A stretch of DNA of 64,000 bases from the NCBI GenBank assembly GCA_019639235.1, contig JAHBSG010000009.1, forward strand, positions 62,001-126,000, read 5' to 3'. A program made the translations under genes and the position numbers. The stretch's first letter is position 1. The number at the start of each line of letters is the position of its first letter. Under the pieces are notes generated by a model, which had not been told where the DNA came from, searched no databases, and saw nothing but the letters and a program-made list of their open reading frames with translations. Below, one piece after another: positions 34,259-43,509 of the stretch. This DNA comes from Acidobacteriota bacterium. Its GTDB lineage: Bacteria > Acidobacteriota > Blastocatellia > Pyrinomonadales > Pyrinomonadaceae.

Positions 34259-34927
34259 TCAGGGAATAGGTGCTTCTATCTTGATGTTCGGGTCGTATTC
34301 GTATGTTCGTACCGTTCGCTTCTTAACTACGCGAGGGAAGAGCGATCCTTCTATGACCTCATCTTGAAGCAGTAAGCCATCGGACCCGATCCAATAGCGC
34401 GTTTCCGTGAATTGTATGGCATTATCTTCGTTGGTTATCTTGATCTCTTCAAATAGCTCTGCAGGCCAACTGCCAAGAAATACCGATTCGACAGAGTATT
34501 GAACTGCCGGGAGCCGCATGGCGCCTCCACTTCCGGTTCCAGTTCCGGTTCCATATCCCTGCTTGCTGAGTTCGCGCATTGACCAACCGCCCGGACTTTC
34601 GCGCGTGTATAGGAACCCGCCGATCCGAATCTCCTCGCTTTCTATCTTTTCACCGTCACTTTTAACCGACATTCGTAACGAGCGGTAATGATCATCCGAA
34701 AGGTATTGGTACAAACTTCTAACAGTCGAATCGATCGACCCGTCCTTGTACCCCTCATGTACGGTCTCAACAGTTCGCTTCTTGTCATAGACGGAGCTCC
34801 TGGCACTCCAAGTCCGTTCAGAATAGGTGCCACGTTCGATCAGTTTCCTCTGGGCGGACGCGTAATCAGCACCGAAAAGGAAAGTAAATACGAAAAGCGG
34901 TAACCCGAATACGATCAATCTCTTCAT
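34259..34927 (-). CDS. secreted protein of unknown function (222 aa)
   Basis: A signal peptide (residues 1-25, ending YASAQ) precedes a basic, Ser/Tyr/Arg-rich domain. It holds beta-strand patterns (TRYWIGSDGLLLQDEV, RTVRTYEYDPNIKIEAP) and a short Gly/Thr repeat (GTGTGTGSGG). This resembles periplasmic proteins of the outer-membrane lipoprotein-sorting kind in general style only. Its ATG overlaps the valS stop by four bases (ATGA), so it is translated after valS. Confidence 0.6.
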   Translation of the reverse strand: MKRLIVFGLPLFVFTFLFGADYASAQRKLIERGTYSERTWSARSSVYDKKRTVETVHEGYKDGSIDSTVRSLYQYLSDDHYRSLRMSVKSDGEKIESEEIRIGGFLYTRESPGGWSMRELSKQGYGTGTGTGSGGAMRLPAVQYSVESVFLGSWPAELFEEIKITNEDNAIQFTETRYWIGSDGLLLQDEVIEGSLFPRVVKKRTVRTYEYDPNIKIEAPIP

Positions 34928-37671
34928 GCTAAAGCCTCCAGGTTCGAATTGAGAGTTGCGGTTTGTTGTTCGATCTCCGCTTTGCGTTCGCGGAGGGCTT
35001 CGACCTTTTCGGCCGGGGCTTTGTTGACGAAATCTTCGTTTGAAAGCTGCCCGGCCAGGCGCTGGTATTCTACGTCAAGTTTGTTTATCTGGTTCTGCAA
35101 TCTTTCGCGTTCCTTGTCGAAATCGATAAGCCCCTCTAGCGGCACCGCGATCTCGGCATTCGCGATCACGGCCTTTGCCGAGGCCTTTGGAACGTCGAGC
35201 GTTTCAGCCAACACCAATTTATCAGCCCGTGCGAGCTTTAAGATCTGCGCCTCGTTTGCGGCGAGGATCGCCTGGTTCTCCGCAACGGCCGCGACATGAA
35301 CGGCGACGCGGTCCGAGGGCTTGATGTTCATCTCGGTCCGGATATTACGGACACGGCGGATCGTATCGATCACGAGCTGCATTTCGGCCTCCGCAGCCGC
35401 ATCGACCGCACTCACGTCACCCGGCGGAAACGCCGCGAGCATAATGGTCGCCTCGGCACTCTGATATGCTTTAGCATGCATTTGTGATGAGGTGCCCGGG
35501 AGTTTTAGCCAGAGTTCCTCGGTCAGATACGGCATAAATGGATGGAGCATCCGCAGGGCGATCTCAAGAATGGTCAGGATCCGCGAAGTTGCTTCGACAT
35601 CCCCGGAATTGATCTCGTCCTTCTTTAACTCAATGTACCAATCGCAGAAATCGTCCCAGACAAAGTGATAAAGCAATGAAACTGCCGTGTGGAACTCATA
35701 CTTCGAAAGCGATCGGTTAACGTCCATCGCCGTCTGGTTCAGCCGCGAAATGATCCACCTGTCCGGAAGCGAAAGGGCCGACCGATCCATCAAGCTTGCG
35801 TGGTCAACGGCCGCATTCTCGGAATTCATCAAGCAAAATCGAGTCGCGTTCCAGATCTTGTTGGCGAAGTTACGGTAAGTTTCTACGCCGGTATCGTTCC
35901 ATTTGATGTCCGCCCCGGTCGCGATGCTCGCGAGGTATATCCGCGTCGCGTCCACGCCGAACTTGTCGAACATCTCAAGCGGATCGACGCCGTTGTTGCG
36001 CGACTTTGACATCGGCTTTCCGTCCTTGCCCAAAACGGTGCCGGTCACGACCACATCCTCGAACGCCTTCTTGCCCGTGAACTTCTTCGTCAGCATTATC
36101 ATCCGCGAGACCCAAAGGAAGATGATGTCGCGGCCAGTGACAAGGACGTCGGTCGGAAGAAAAGTTTCCAGATCGGCGAGCGGTGAGCGGTGAGCGGTGA
36201 GCAGATCTGAGCCCGCTTCCTTACTGCTAACTGCTGACGGCTCACTGCTAACTTCTCCTGTCCAGCCTAACGTAGAGAATGCCCAGAGCCCGGATGAGAA
36301 CCAGGTGTCAAGTACGTCCTGGTCTTGCGTCAACTCGTTAGTGCCCGCCTGTTCGTATGCTTCTTCTGCCGTTCGGGCGACGAAGACATTGCCATCATTG
36401 TCGTACCAGGCCGGGATCTGATGGCCCCACCAGAGCTGTCGAGAGATGGTCCAGTCTTTCAGGTTTTCGAGCCAGGTGGTATAGACCTTTTCGTGCGGGA
36501 CCTGCGGGTGAAAATGCGGAACACCCTCGGATCGCATCAGATCGAGAGCGATGTCACGCATCTCGTCCATCTTGACGAACCATTGCTTTGAAAGGATCGG
36601 CTCGACCACGGTCTTGCAGCGTTCGCAGATCGGCAGCGATACCTCATAGTCCTCGATCTTTTCGAGCAGGCCGAGCTCTTCGAACCGCTCAATGACCAAC
36701 TTGCGGGCCTCAAACCGGTCAACGCCGTCGAAGTCCTTGCCGGCAGCGGCGTTCATCGTGCCGTCGTCGTTCATTACAAGAAGCTGCTCAAGCCCGTGCC
36801 TCTCGCCGACAAGGTAGTCGTTGGGGTCATGTGCCGGTGTGATCTTCACCGCACCGGTCCCAAATTCGGCTTCGACATATTCATCGGCAATGATCGGGAT
36901 CTCGCGGCCGGTAAGCGGCAGTTCTACCGTCGTGCCGATCAAGTCTTTGTATCGCTCGTCCGATGGATTAACGGCAACGGCAGTATCGCCGAGCATTGTT
37001 TCGGGACGTGTCGTCGCGACCGTAATTGTCCGGTCGGTTCCTTTGACCGGATATTTTAGGTAAACGAGCTTGCCGTCTTTCTTGGTCTCTTCTTTTACTT
37101 CAAGGTCGGAAAGAACGGTCTTATCACGCGGGCACCAGTTGACGATTCGAAGGCCGCGGTAGATCCAGCCCTCTTTGTAGAGCGTGCAAAAAACGTTGCG
37201 GACGGCGAGCGAGAGGCTTTCATTCATCGTAAAACGCTGACGTGACCAATCGACAGAGGCTCCCTCGCGACGCATCTGCTCGGTGATGGTGTTGCCGTAT
37301 TGCTCCTTCCACGCCCAGGCCCTGCGGACGAATTCCTCGCGGCCAATATCGAGCGGCGACTTGCCTTCGTCCTTTTTGAGCTGTTCGACGACCTTTCGCT
37401 GGACGGAGATTCCGGCGTGGTCCGTGCCTGGAAGCCAAAGCGTGCGGAAGCCTTGCATACGCTTCCAGCGGGTCAGCACATCCATGATGGTGTGCTGAAG
37501 GGCATGGCCCATGTGCAGTGAACCGGTTACGTTCGGCGGCGGGATCACGATCGAATAGGTCGGCGCAGATGGGTCCTCGTTTATCTCCGGTGCAAAGCAA
37601 CCGTTCGCTTCCCAACGCTGGTAATGGCTTTCTTCCGCGGTTTTCGGGTCGTAGGCTTTGGCGATTTCCAT
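34924..37671 (-). CDS. valS: valyl-tRNA synthetase with an in-frame repeat insert
   Basis: The class I synthetase charges tRNA-Val. At 915 aa it shows the HIGH-type PPNVTGSLHMGHAL, the editing domain (TVATTRPETMLGDTAVAV) and the KMSKS loop (KPMSKSRNN). Anticodon-binding helices and a C-terminal coiled coil end it. Between FSTLGW and TFLPTDVLVTG, where family members have only a few residues, about 26 residues of Ser/Ala/Glu type are inserted. They are encoded by the short-period repeat at 36178-36254. The frame is intact, and the insert lies before a conserved catalytic-core segment. A good ATG at 37671 fits. Confidence 0.95.
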   Translation of the reverse strand: MEIAKAYDPKTAEESHYQRWEANGCFAPEINEDPSAPTYSIVIPPPNVTGSLHMGHALQHTIMDVLTRWKRMQGFRTLWLPGTDHAGISVQRKVVEQLKKDEGKSPLDIGREEFVRRAWAWKEQYGNTITEQMRREGASVDWSRQRFTMNESLSLAVRNVFCTLYKEGWIYRGLRIVNWCPRDKTVLSDLEVKEETKKDGKLVYLKYPVKGTDRTITVATTRPETMLGDTAVAVNPSDERYKDLIGTTVELPLTGREIPIIADEYVEAEFGTGAVKITPAHDPNDYLVGERHGLEQLLVMNDDGTMNAAAGKDFDGVDRFEARKLVIERFEELGLLEKIEDYEVSLPICERCKTVVEPILSKQWFVKMDEMRDIALDLMRSEGVPHFHPQVPHEKVYTTWLENLKDWTISRQLWWGHQIPAWYDNDGNVFVARTAEEAYEQAGTNELTQDQDVLDTWFSSGLWAFSTLGWTGEVSSEPSAVSSKEAGSDLLTAHRSPLADLETFLPTDVLVTGRDIIFLWVSRMIMLTKKFTGKKAFEDVVVTGTVLGKDGKPMSKSRNNGVDPLEMFDKFGVDATRIYLASIATGADIKWNDTGVETYRNFANKIWNATRFCLMNSENAAVDHASLMDRSALSLPDRWIISRLNQTAMDVNRSLSKYEFHTAVSLLYHFVWDDFCDWYIELKKDEINSGDVEATSRILTILEIALRMLHPFMPYLTEELWLKLPGTSSQMHAKAYQSAEATIMLAAFPPGDVSAVDAAAEAEMQLVIDTIRRVRNIRTEMNIKPSDRVAVHVAAVAENQAILAANEAQILKLARADKLVLAETLDVPKASAKAVIANAEIAVPLEGLIDFDKERERLQNQINKLDVEYQRLAGQLSNEDFVNKAPAEKVEALRERKAEIEQQTATLNSNLEALA
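36178..36254. repeat. short-period repeat hairpin inside valS
   Basis: One arm (about 36178-36204) is a 7-bp-period array of GAGCGGT words. The other (about 36220-36254) is a 7-bp-period array reading ACTGCTA/ACTGCTG/CTCACTG. The first arm reverse-complemented resembles the second, giving an imperfect hairpin with a loop of about 15. The tract codes for roughly 26 residues without disturbing the frame. Confidence 0.75.
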
Positions 37672-37691
37672 ATGGATAAAACTGAAATTCT

Positions 37692-37737
37692 AAAACAAAA
37701 CCGGCCGGTTTTCATCTCGCTTGAGATCACCGGCCGG
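37692..37737 (-). terminator. terminator of the receiver-protein gene
   Basis: CCGGCCGG occurs at 37701-37708 and 37730-37737; being self-complementary, the two pair, and inner GAGAT/ATCTC pair as well. On the minus strand the stem is followed by TTTTGTTTT (37692-37700). It lies about 20 bp after the stop of the minus-strand gene at 37759. Confidence 0.8.
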
Positions 37738-37758
37738 AGTGTCGAGTTCATATAGTGG

Positions 37759-38970
37759 TCAAACAGGTCTGTGGAGTTTCTCGGCTAGTTTGGTCGCGAT
37801 GAGGTCGACAAGCTCGTCGGAAAGAGCGACAACTCGCTCTTTCGAACCAAGATCAGCAGCCTCCCGTTCCGTAGTGAAGCGTATCGGTTGATCCACTTGT
37901 CCGAAAGCCGGGATCTCCAAGAGGTCGAGATCGCTCCACGACGCATCCTTCTGGTTCGGCAGCTCGGCAGTTTCGGTTAACGGGTTTAGATCCGAAGTAG
38001 GCAATTCATCTGCGTAGGCCGATTCCTCTCGGTTGAGCAAATACTCTTCGGCTTCAGAAGGAACCACCGGCTCAAACTCGAAGCCATCGCTGACCGGAAC
38101 CAACGGTTCCTCCGGCTCGTCAGCACCGCCTGCAAAATGATCGGGTTCGACATCACTAAGAAGATCTTCAATGCCGAACTCCGCTGTTTCAGCTGTGCCA
38201 ATCGTCGATCGCTCCGCGTCAAACATCCACTCGACCGTTCTGCCCTCCCCGTTTCCTTCCGTTAACTGCTGGTCCGAATCAGCACTTTCATCTTGAGAAA
38301 CATGCGGCAAGCTTCCGTAGTCAACGGCATTCAATTGTTCGCTCGAGCTATCTTCAATGGAAAAGGAGGGCAGCGATTCAGCCTCGACGTTCTCTCTAAC
38401 AGTTTCGTGCTCGGGTCGCGAATAGCTGGTTTCGATCATCTCATCATCCAAACCCTGATCACTGAACTCGAACTCGACGGTCTCATCCAAGACCGGCGTT
38501 TCACCGATGCTTCGATGGTAGAGCGATTCGATATCCGAATGGTTCTGACCGTCATCTTCGGTCAGGGCCTCAGACGTCGTGCCCAATACGGCAGCGTTCG
38601 ATTCAACGAGTTCATTCACTTGATGGACTAGCTGCCTGATCGACTGGAATGGCTTGGTCACCGAGGCACTTGCACCGACCGCGGAGGCCATCTGCTCGTC
38701 AAAGGGCTCGAACGATCCGGCCAACAATACGACCGGAGTCGAGTGGGCATTAATATCCGAGCGGATCGCACGGCATATTTCGTACCCATCCGGGCCGGGC
38801 ATATTGACGTCCGCCAAGACGATATCGGGACGCTCCGCCCGAAGAAGACCCATGGCTGCCTCACCATCCGGGGCAGTAAAGACCTCGTATCCCTCTTCCG
38901 AAAAGGTGAGTTTGATCACCTTCTGGATCGTCACTGAGTCATCTGCGATAAGTAGCTTACGGTTGCTCAC
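37759..38970 (-). CDS. receiver-domain protein with long acidic tail (FrzS/AglZ-like N-terminus)
   Basis: GTG 38970 is preceded by AGGAG at eight bases, so it is preferred over the upstream ATG. The first 120 residues are a receiver domain: LLIADDSVT acid pair, phospho-acceptor Asp in LADVNMPG and Lys in SVTKPF. It resembles the receivers of deltaproteobacterial motility proteins (LLAGSFEPF). About 260 residues of acidic low-complexity linker, rich in Glu/Ser/Asp, follow, and a C-terminal amphipathic helix (ALSDELVDLIATKLAEKL) probably binds a partner. There is no DNA-binding domain. It is monocistronic with its own terminator and lies between valS and pdxA. Confidence 0.8.
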   Translation of the reverse strand: MSNRKLLIADDSVTIQKVIKLTFSEEGYEVFTAPDGEAAMGLLRAERPDIVLADVNMPGPDGYEICRAIRSDINAHSTPVVLLAGSFEPFDEQMASAVGASASVTKPFQSIRQLVHQVNELVESNAAVLGTTSEALTEDDGQNHSDIESLYHRSIGETPVLDETVEFEFSDQGLDDEMIETSYSRPEHETVRENVEAESLPSFSIEDSSSEQLNAVDYGSLPHVSQDESADSDQQLTEGNGEGRTVEWMFDAERSTIGTAETAEFGIEDLLSDVEPDHFAGGADEPEEPLVPVSDGFEFEPVVPSEAEEYLLNREESAYADELPTSDLNPLTETAELPNQKDASWSDLDLLEIPAFGQVDQPIRFTTEREAADLGSKERVVALSDELVDLIATKLAEKLHRPV

Positions 38971-39058
38971 GGTAATTGCTCCTTTAGCAAAGGAAAAATG
39001 AAGAATTGTCCACAAAAACCTAACACCTAAGGCTTGCGGACGTCAAGATTTTGCGGCA

Positions 39059-40078
39059 TCAGGCGGCATTGCCGGCCCGTTCCTGCTTCTTCGTCCGGAC
39101 AAGTTCCCCTGCGAGCCGGATCGCTTCCATCATACTTGAGTGCTCGGCAATTCCCCGCCCGGCTATGTCAAAAGCGGTGCCGTGATCGACCGACGTCCTA
39201 ATGAGCGGCAAGCCGAGCGTCACATTCACGCCTTTGCCGAACGAAAGGCACTTCACAGCGATCGTCGCCTGATCATGATAACACGCGATGACCGCATCGA
39301 ACTCTCCTGTATTACATCGAAGAAATACGGTATCTGCCGCAAATGGCCCTGACACGTCGACTCCCTTGCTCCTGCACTCATCGATCGCCGGAGACATCTC
39401 GTCCGCTTCTTCGCTACCGAACATCCCGTTCTCCGATGCATGCGGGTTGAGTCCTGCGACTGCGATCTTGACCGGCCGGCCAAGCAGCTTCGCCATTTCC
39501 GCCGATGTAAAGCGGATCAGTTCAGCCAGCCTTTCGCGCGTCACACGAGCGATCGCATCCTTTAGCGAAAGATGCGTCGAGAGAAGTACGACCCGGAGCG
39601 GCCCCGCGAAGAAACTCATCGCAAAGCGATCAGTGCCGGTCAACGCGGCAAGAAACTCAGTGTGGCCCGGGAAATCATACCCCCCAAGCGAAAGCGAACG
39701 CTTGCTGATCGGGGCTGTTGCAATGGCATCGATCCGGCCTTCACTCCAAAGCTTCACCGAAGCTTCGATATATTCGCCCGCAGCCCGGCCGCAGATCGGA
39801 TCTTCGCGACCGTATTCGACTGACTTTGGCAGGTTCCCAAGATCATGGACGGTGCACTCGCCAACCACCGGCTCGTCGCCGGCCCGGAAATCGAGCCGGA
39901 TGTTCAGACGCTCTGTTTCGGCCTTGAGGAATTCGAGATCGCCGATGATCAGATACTCGGCCGCTTCCCGCAAAGCGTTGTCGGCCAGGGATTTGAGTAC
40001 GATCTCAGGGCCGATCCCGGCAGCATCGCCGATGGTGATCCCGATACGCGAAGGGCGCGAATTTGTAAGCGGCGGCAT
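39059..40078 (-). CDS. pdxA: 4-hydroxythreonine-4-phosphate dehydrogenase
   Basis: PdxA oxidises 4-phosphohydroxy-L-threonine in pyridoxal phosphate synthesis. The GITIGDAAGIGPEI start, GHTEFLAALT, LLSTHLSLKDA and VDHGTAFDIAG (metal and substrate His residues) are conserved. ATG 40078 is chosen; a GTG at 40093 adds five residues. It follows ftsZ closely on the same strand. No pdxB, pdxC or pdxJ is adjacent. Confidence 0.94.
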   Translation of the reverse strand: MPPLTNSRPSRIGITIGDAAGIGPEIVLKSLADNALREAAEYLIIGDLEFLKAETERLNIRLDFRAGDEPVVGECTVHDLGNLPKSVEYGREDPICGRAAGEYIEASVKLWSEGRIDAIATAPISKRSLSLGGYDFPGHTEFLAALTGTDRFAMSFFAGPLRVVLLSTHLSLKDAIARVTRERLAELIRFTSAEMAKLLGRPVKIAVAGLNPHASENGMFGSEEADEMSPAIDECRSKGVDVSGPFAADTVFLRCNTGEFDAVIACYHDQATIAVKCLSFGKGVNVTLGLPLIRTSVDHGTAFDIAGRGIAEHSSMMEAIRLAGELVRTKKQERAGNAA

Positions 40079-40136
40079 CGAAGTCGTGTGCACACGACAA
40101 TGATACCACCGCTTTACACCAAGAGGTTAATAGGTG

Positions 40137-41249
40137 CTAGTCCGCCTGCCGCCGGATAAAGGTCGGAACGTCAAGATCCTCGCTTCCGCGCGGCTCAACC
40201 GGGATGAAAGGAACGCCGCCTGCACTTGCGGCCACCGGCATCGCGGCCTGTCGCGGCAACGGCATTGCGGCCTCGGCCGCGACATCAAAGCCGGTTGCAA
40301 TGACCGTCACCTTGATCTCGTCGTCCATATCTTCGCGGAAAACGTTGCCCCAGATAATGTCTGCGTTCTCGTCTGCTTCACTTTCGATCATACCGATCGC
40401 GTCCTCGATTTCGCCAAGCGGCATTCGCGAACTGCCGGTCACGTTTATCAAAGCGGCTTGGGCTCCGGTGATCGAGTTCTCTTCGAGAAGTTTATAGTCA
40501 AGAGCTTCACGCATCGCCTTAGACGCTGCATCCGGCCCCTTCGCTGAACCAACGCCCATTAAGGCAACGCCGCGGCCTTTCATCACTGTGGTAACGTCGG
40601 CGAAGTCGAGATTGACTACGCCCGGCGTTGTGATCAGATCGGTGATGCCTTGAACGGCTTGAAGCAAAACCTCGTCAGCCTTTTTGAACGCATCCATCAC
40701 GGTGATATTCTCCTGAACCTCGCGAAGACGAGCGTTCGGGATGGTGATGATCGTATCGACACAGCCGCGAAGTTCGGCAAGGCCACGCTCGGCCTGGGCC
40801 ATTCGCTTTTTCCCTTCCATGCCGAAGGGCTTTGTTACCACGGCAACCGTAAGTGCACCGAGTTCAATGGCAAGTGAGGCGACGATCGGAGCGGCTCCGG
40901 TACCGGTTCCGCCGCCGAGCCCTGCGGTCACGAAAACCATGTCAGAGCCTTCGAGGACCTCGAGAAGCTTCTCGTGATCCTCGAGAGCGGCATCGCGGCC
41001 GGTATCGGGATTCGATCCGGCACCGAGGCCACGGGTCGAACGATTGCCGAGCTGGATCTTGATCGGAGCCTTTGAGGCATTGAGGGCTTGGAGGTCAGTG
41101 TTCGCCACGATGAACTCGACGCCCTTGATCCCTTCTTCGATCATCCGGTTCACAGCGTTCCCGCCTCCGCCGCCGACACCGATGACCTTTATCCGGGCCC
41201 CGGTGATCGGAGGTTCGTCGATAAACATCTTGATACCACTAGTGTTCAT
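40137..41249 (-). CDS. ftsZ: cell division GTPase FtsZ
   Basis: FtsZ polymerises into the division ring. The nucleotide signature [11 protein letters not shown]-terminal [13 protein letters not shown] and the T7-loop region with [11 protein letters not shown] are present. A short linker leads to the conserved C-terminal peptide ([11 protein letters not shown]) that binds FtsA. 370 aa is normal. It is the last dcw gene, 166 bp after ftsA, and that gap may hold its own promoter (a TTGTAT-N18-CAATAT candidate on the minus strand, weak). Confidence 0.96.
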   Translation of the reverse strand: MNTSGIKMFIDEPPITGARIKVIGVGGGGGNAVNRMIEEGIKGVEFIVANTDLQALNASKAPIKIQLGNRSTRGLGAGSNPDTGRDAALEDHEKLLEVLEGSDMVFVTAGLGGGTGTGAAPIVASLAIELGALTVAVVTKPFGMEGKKRMAQAERGLAELRGCVDTIITIPNARLREVQENITVMDAFKKADEVLLQAVQGITDLITTPGVVNLDFADVTTVMKGRGVALMGVGSAKGPDAASKAMREALDYKLLEENSITGAQAALINVTGSSRMPLGEIEDAIGMIESEADENADIIWGNVFREDMDDEIKVTVIATGFDVAAEAAMPLPRQAAMPVAASAGGVPFIPVEPRGSEDLDVPTFIRRQAD

Positions 41250-41415
41250 TTCGTGTCCTTACTTTGCAAAATCCAATCAATTCCTGCACACACAGGAAAC
41301 CAACAAATCGATGTTTTCGGTGAAATGCTGACGAGTGCAATATCAACTATATATTGTGTTGACGGGAGAAGAGCATACAACCATTTGTGTAAAAAATCTA
41401 GTCAACAGATACCAC

Positions 41416-42660
41416 CTACCGAAATTTTTCGCGAAAATTTTCAAACCAAGCTCCGAGTTTGCCTGTTCCGCCGCGATTGCCGACGCCTTCGCGCATTTGC
41501 TCGCGGAAAGAGCGAAGAGCGAGCCCGCACGCGACCGCCCATTCCGGCGATTCGATCTGCTCGACCAAGCCGCCAAAGATTCGCCGGGAAGGCAGCCCGA
41601 GCCTTGTCGGAGCATCAAACACCTGCTCTGCTATCTCAACCATTCCGCGTGGCATCGAGCCGCCGCCTGTTAACACGACGCCGCTCGGTATCTGGGCTCC
41701 TGCCGCTGCAACCTCGCCCGCGAGATGCTGAAGCAGCTCTATCGCCCGCGGCTGCATAATGTCGCAGAGTATCTCCTTTGAAAGCCCGCGGGTCTCGCTC
41801 CGTCCGACCGGGGTAATCTCGATCATCTCTGCTCGTTCATTGTCGTCCATCAAAAATGATGCGACGCATCCGTAACGGTGTTTGATGTCCGCTGCCTCCT
41901 GCATAGAAACGCGAAGCCCGACGGCGAGGTCTTTCGTGAAGTGCAGGCCTCCGAAAGGAAACACGGCGGTGTGCTGTACCGCTCCCCGGCCAAAGATATT
42001 CAAACTCGTGATCTCGGAACCGATGTTCACAACAGCACACCCATATTCGCGGTCGTCATCGGTCAAAGTGCTTTCAGCCGCCGCGATCGGCTCGATCATC
42101 ATCCGCTCAACATCGATGCCCGCTCGCCGCACGGCCTTCTCGAGATTCTGTCGTCCAGCACTCGGCCCGGTCACCACATGCACAAGAGCTTCAAGCCGCG
42201 ATCCGCTCATCCCGATCGGCTCGGTGATGCCGTCCTGGCCATCGATAATGAATTCCTGCGCAACGCGGTCAAAGACCTCCCACCCCGAGGGCAACTGCAC
42301 AGCGCAAGCCGACTCTACAGCGCGCTCGACGTCCTCGCTGCTTATCTCGCGGCCGGCACCGGCAACGGCGACCACGCCATTTTTATTTTCGCCGCGGAAA
42401 TGCTCACCGGAAAGATTTACCGTAGCTGCCTTGATCTCAAGGCCGCTGACCCGCTCGGCTTCATCAAGCGCCTTTCGGATGCTTTCGGCAACCGCCTCAG
42501 CACCCGTAACGATCCCACGGCGAAGTCCGCGCGACTCGCTCCTGCCGATGCCGACGACCTTAAGCAAGCCGTCGTCTGAAGCTTCGCCGACCACGCACCG
42601 AACGCGGCTCGTCCCGATATCAAGTCCTATCGCGTGGATCTCATTCCTCATAACATTCAC
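41416..42660 (-). CDS. ftsA: cell division protein FtsA
   Basis: FtsA is the actin-like membrane anchor of FtsZ. AIGLDIGTSRVR opens the nucleotide site. The 1C domain follows, then the second phosphate loop (CAVVNIGSEITSL), and VVLTGGGSMPRG is the adenosine motif. The C-terminus ends in a basic amphipathic helix (LGAWFENFREKFR), the membrane-targeting sequence. GTG 42660 gives a four-base overlap (GTGA) with ftsQ; ATG 42651 is the alternative. Confidence 0.93.
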   Translation of the reverse strand: MNVMRNEIHAIGLDIGTSRVRCVVGEASDDGLLKVVGIGRSESRGLRRGIVTGAEAVAESIRKALDEAERVSGLEIKAATVNLSGEHFRGENKNGVVAVAGAGREISSEDVERAVESACAVQLPSGWEVFDRVAQEFIIDGQDGITEPIGMSGSRLEALVHVVTGPSAGRQNLEKAVRRAGIDVERMMIEPIAAAESTLTDDDREYGCAVVNIGSEITSLNIFGRGAVQHTAVFPFGGLHFTKDLAVGLRVSMQEAADIKHRYGCVASFLMDDNERAEMIEITPVGRSETRGLSKEILCDIMQPRAIELLQHLAGEVAAAGAQIPSGVVLTGGGSMPRGMVEIAEQVFDAPTRLGLPSRRIFGGLVEQIESPEWAVACGLALRSFREQMREGVGNRGGTGKLGAWFENFREKFR

Positions 42661-43496
42661 TTAACTGCGGCCTTGCGCGGCTTGAGGTTGAGCGTAGAGC
42701 CGACCAACTCGACGCCTTCGAAATCAGCGGATTTCCCTGCGATCGCCTTAAGGCCGCGTTCAAGATTCTCACCAAAACTCTCTTTGCCAACCTCAAGCGA
42801 AACGGTCATCCCACCCTCATCAGCGATCGCTCGCGGCACTCGTACGTTCGAGAGATCGACCATCGAAACGCGGTCAAGCACGCCGTGGATCTTCCAGTCC
42901 TCGATCATTTTTGAATACAGCTTGATGCGTTCGAGGTTCTCTTTGTCTGCCGTTTGGGACTTTTCTTCGTCCCAGCCGATCATCGCGACAGGCAGCCCCG
43001 GCTCCGGCCCGGCCGCTTCCGTGAGCACAACGCCATCTTTGGTCACAAGAAACTCGCCCTTCTTCATCCTCACGACCGCCGCAGGTTTATGTTCTTCAAT
43101 GCTTACGATTATCGAATTCGGGAGCCATCGTGAGACCGAGGCCGAGCGTACGAACGTGAGCTTCTCGATACGCTCCTTGACCGACGCAAGGTCTGCGGTC
43201 CATGCGCTGTTTTCTGCCGCCTCTGCATTGACGATCCGTTCGATCGTCTCGCGAGGTGCCCGCTCGATACCCGAGATCTCGACCCGGGTCACGCTGAAGA
43301 AATTCGAATTGACGATCGTCCTAACTCCAAAGTAGCCGATGACGGCGATGCAAACTAGCATCGCCGCTGAAAGAACGAGCGGAAGCACGCGAGCCGACCC
43401 GCCGCCATTATTGGCGGCCACTCGATTGCGGACAGGCGTCCGTTTACGCTCTTTGCCTGACCTTTTGGTTTTGACTGCGTTCAGTCGTTTCGCCAT
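42657..43496 (-). CDS. ftsQ: cell division protein FtsQ
   Basis: FtsQ is a single-pass membrane protein linking early and late divisome parts. The basic cytoplasmic N-terminus (residues 1-38) is followed by one helix (VLPLVLSAAMLVCIAVIGYF). A POTRA domain (VTRVEISGIERAPRETIERIV...WLPNSIIVSIEEHKPAAVV) and the FtsQ beta domain come next. The length of 279 aa is typical. It sits between murC and ftsA. Confidence 0.9.
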   Translation of the reverse strand: MAKRLNAVKTKRSGKERKRTPVRNRVAANNGGGSARVLPLVLSAAMLVCIAVIGYFGVRTIVNSNFFSVTRVEISGIERAPRETIERIVNAEAAENSAWTADLASVKERIEKLTFVRSASVSRWLPNSIIVSIEEHKPAAVVRMKKGEFLVTKDGVVLTEAAGPEPGLPVAMIGWDEEKSQTADKENLERIKLYSKMIEDWKIHGVLDRVSMVDLSNVRVPRAIADEGGMTVSLEVGKESFGENLERGLKAIAGKSADFEGVELVGSTLNLKPRKAAVK

Positions 43497-43509
43497 CTAC
43501 TTCTAAAGA

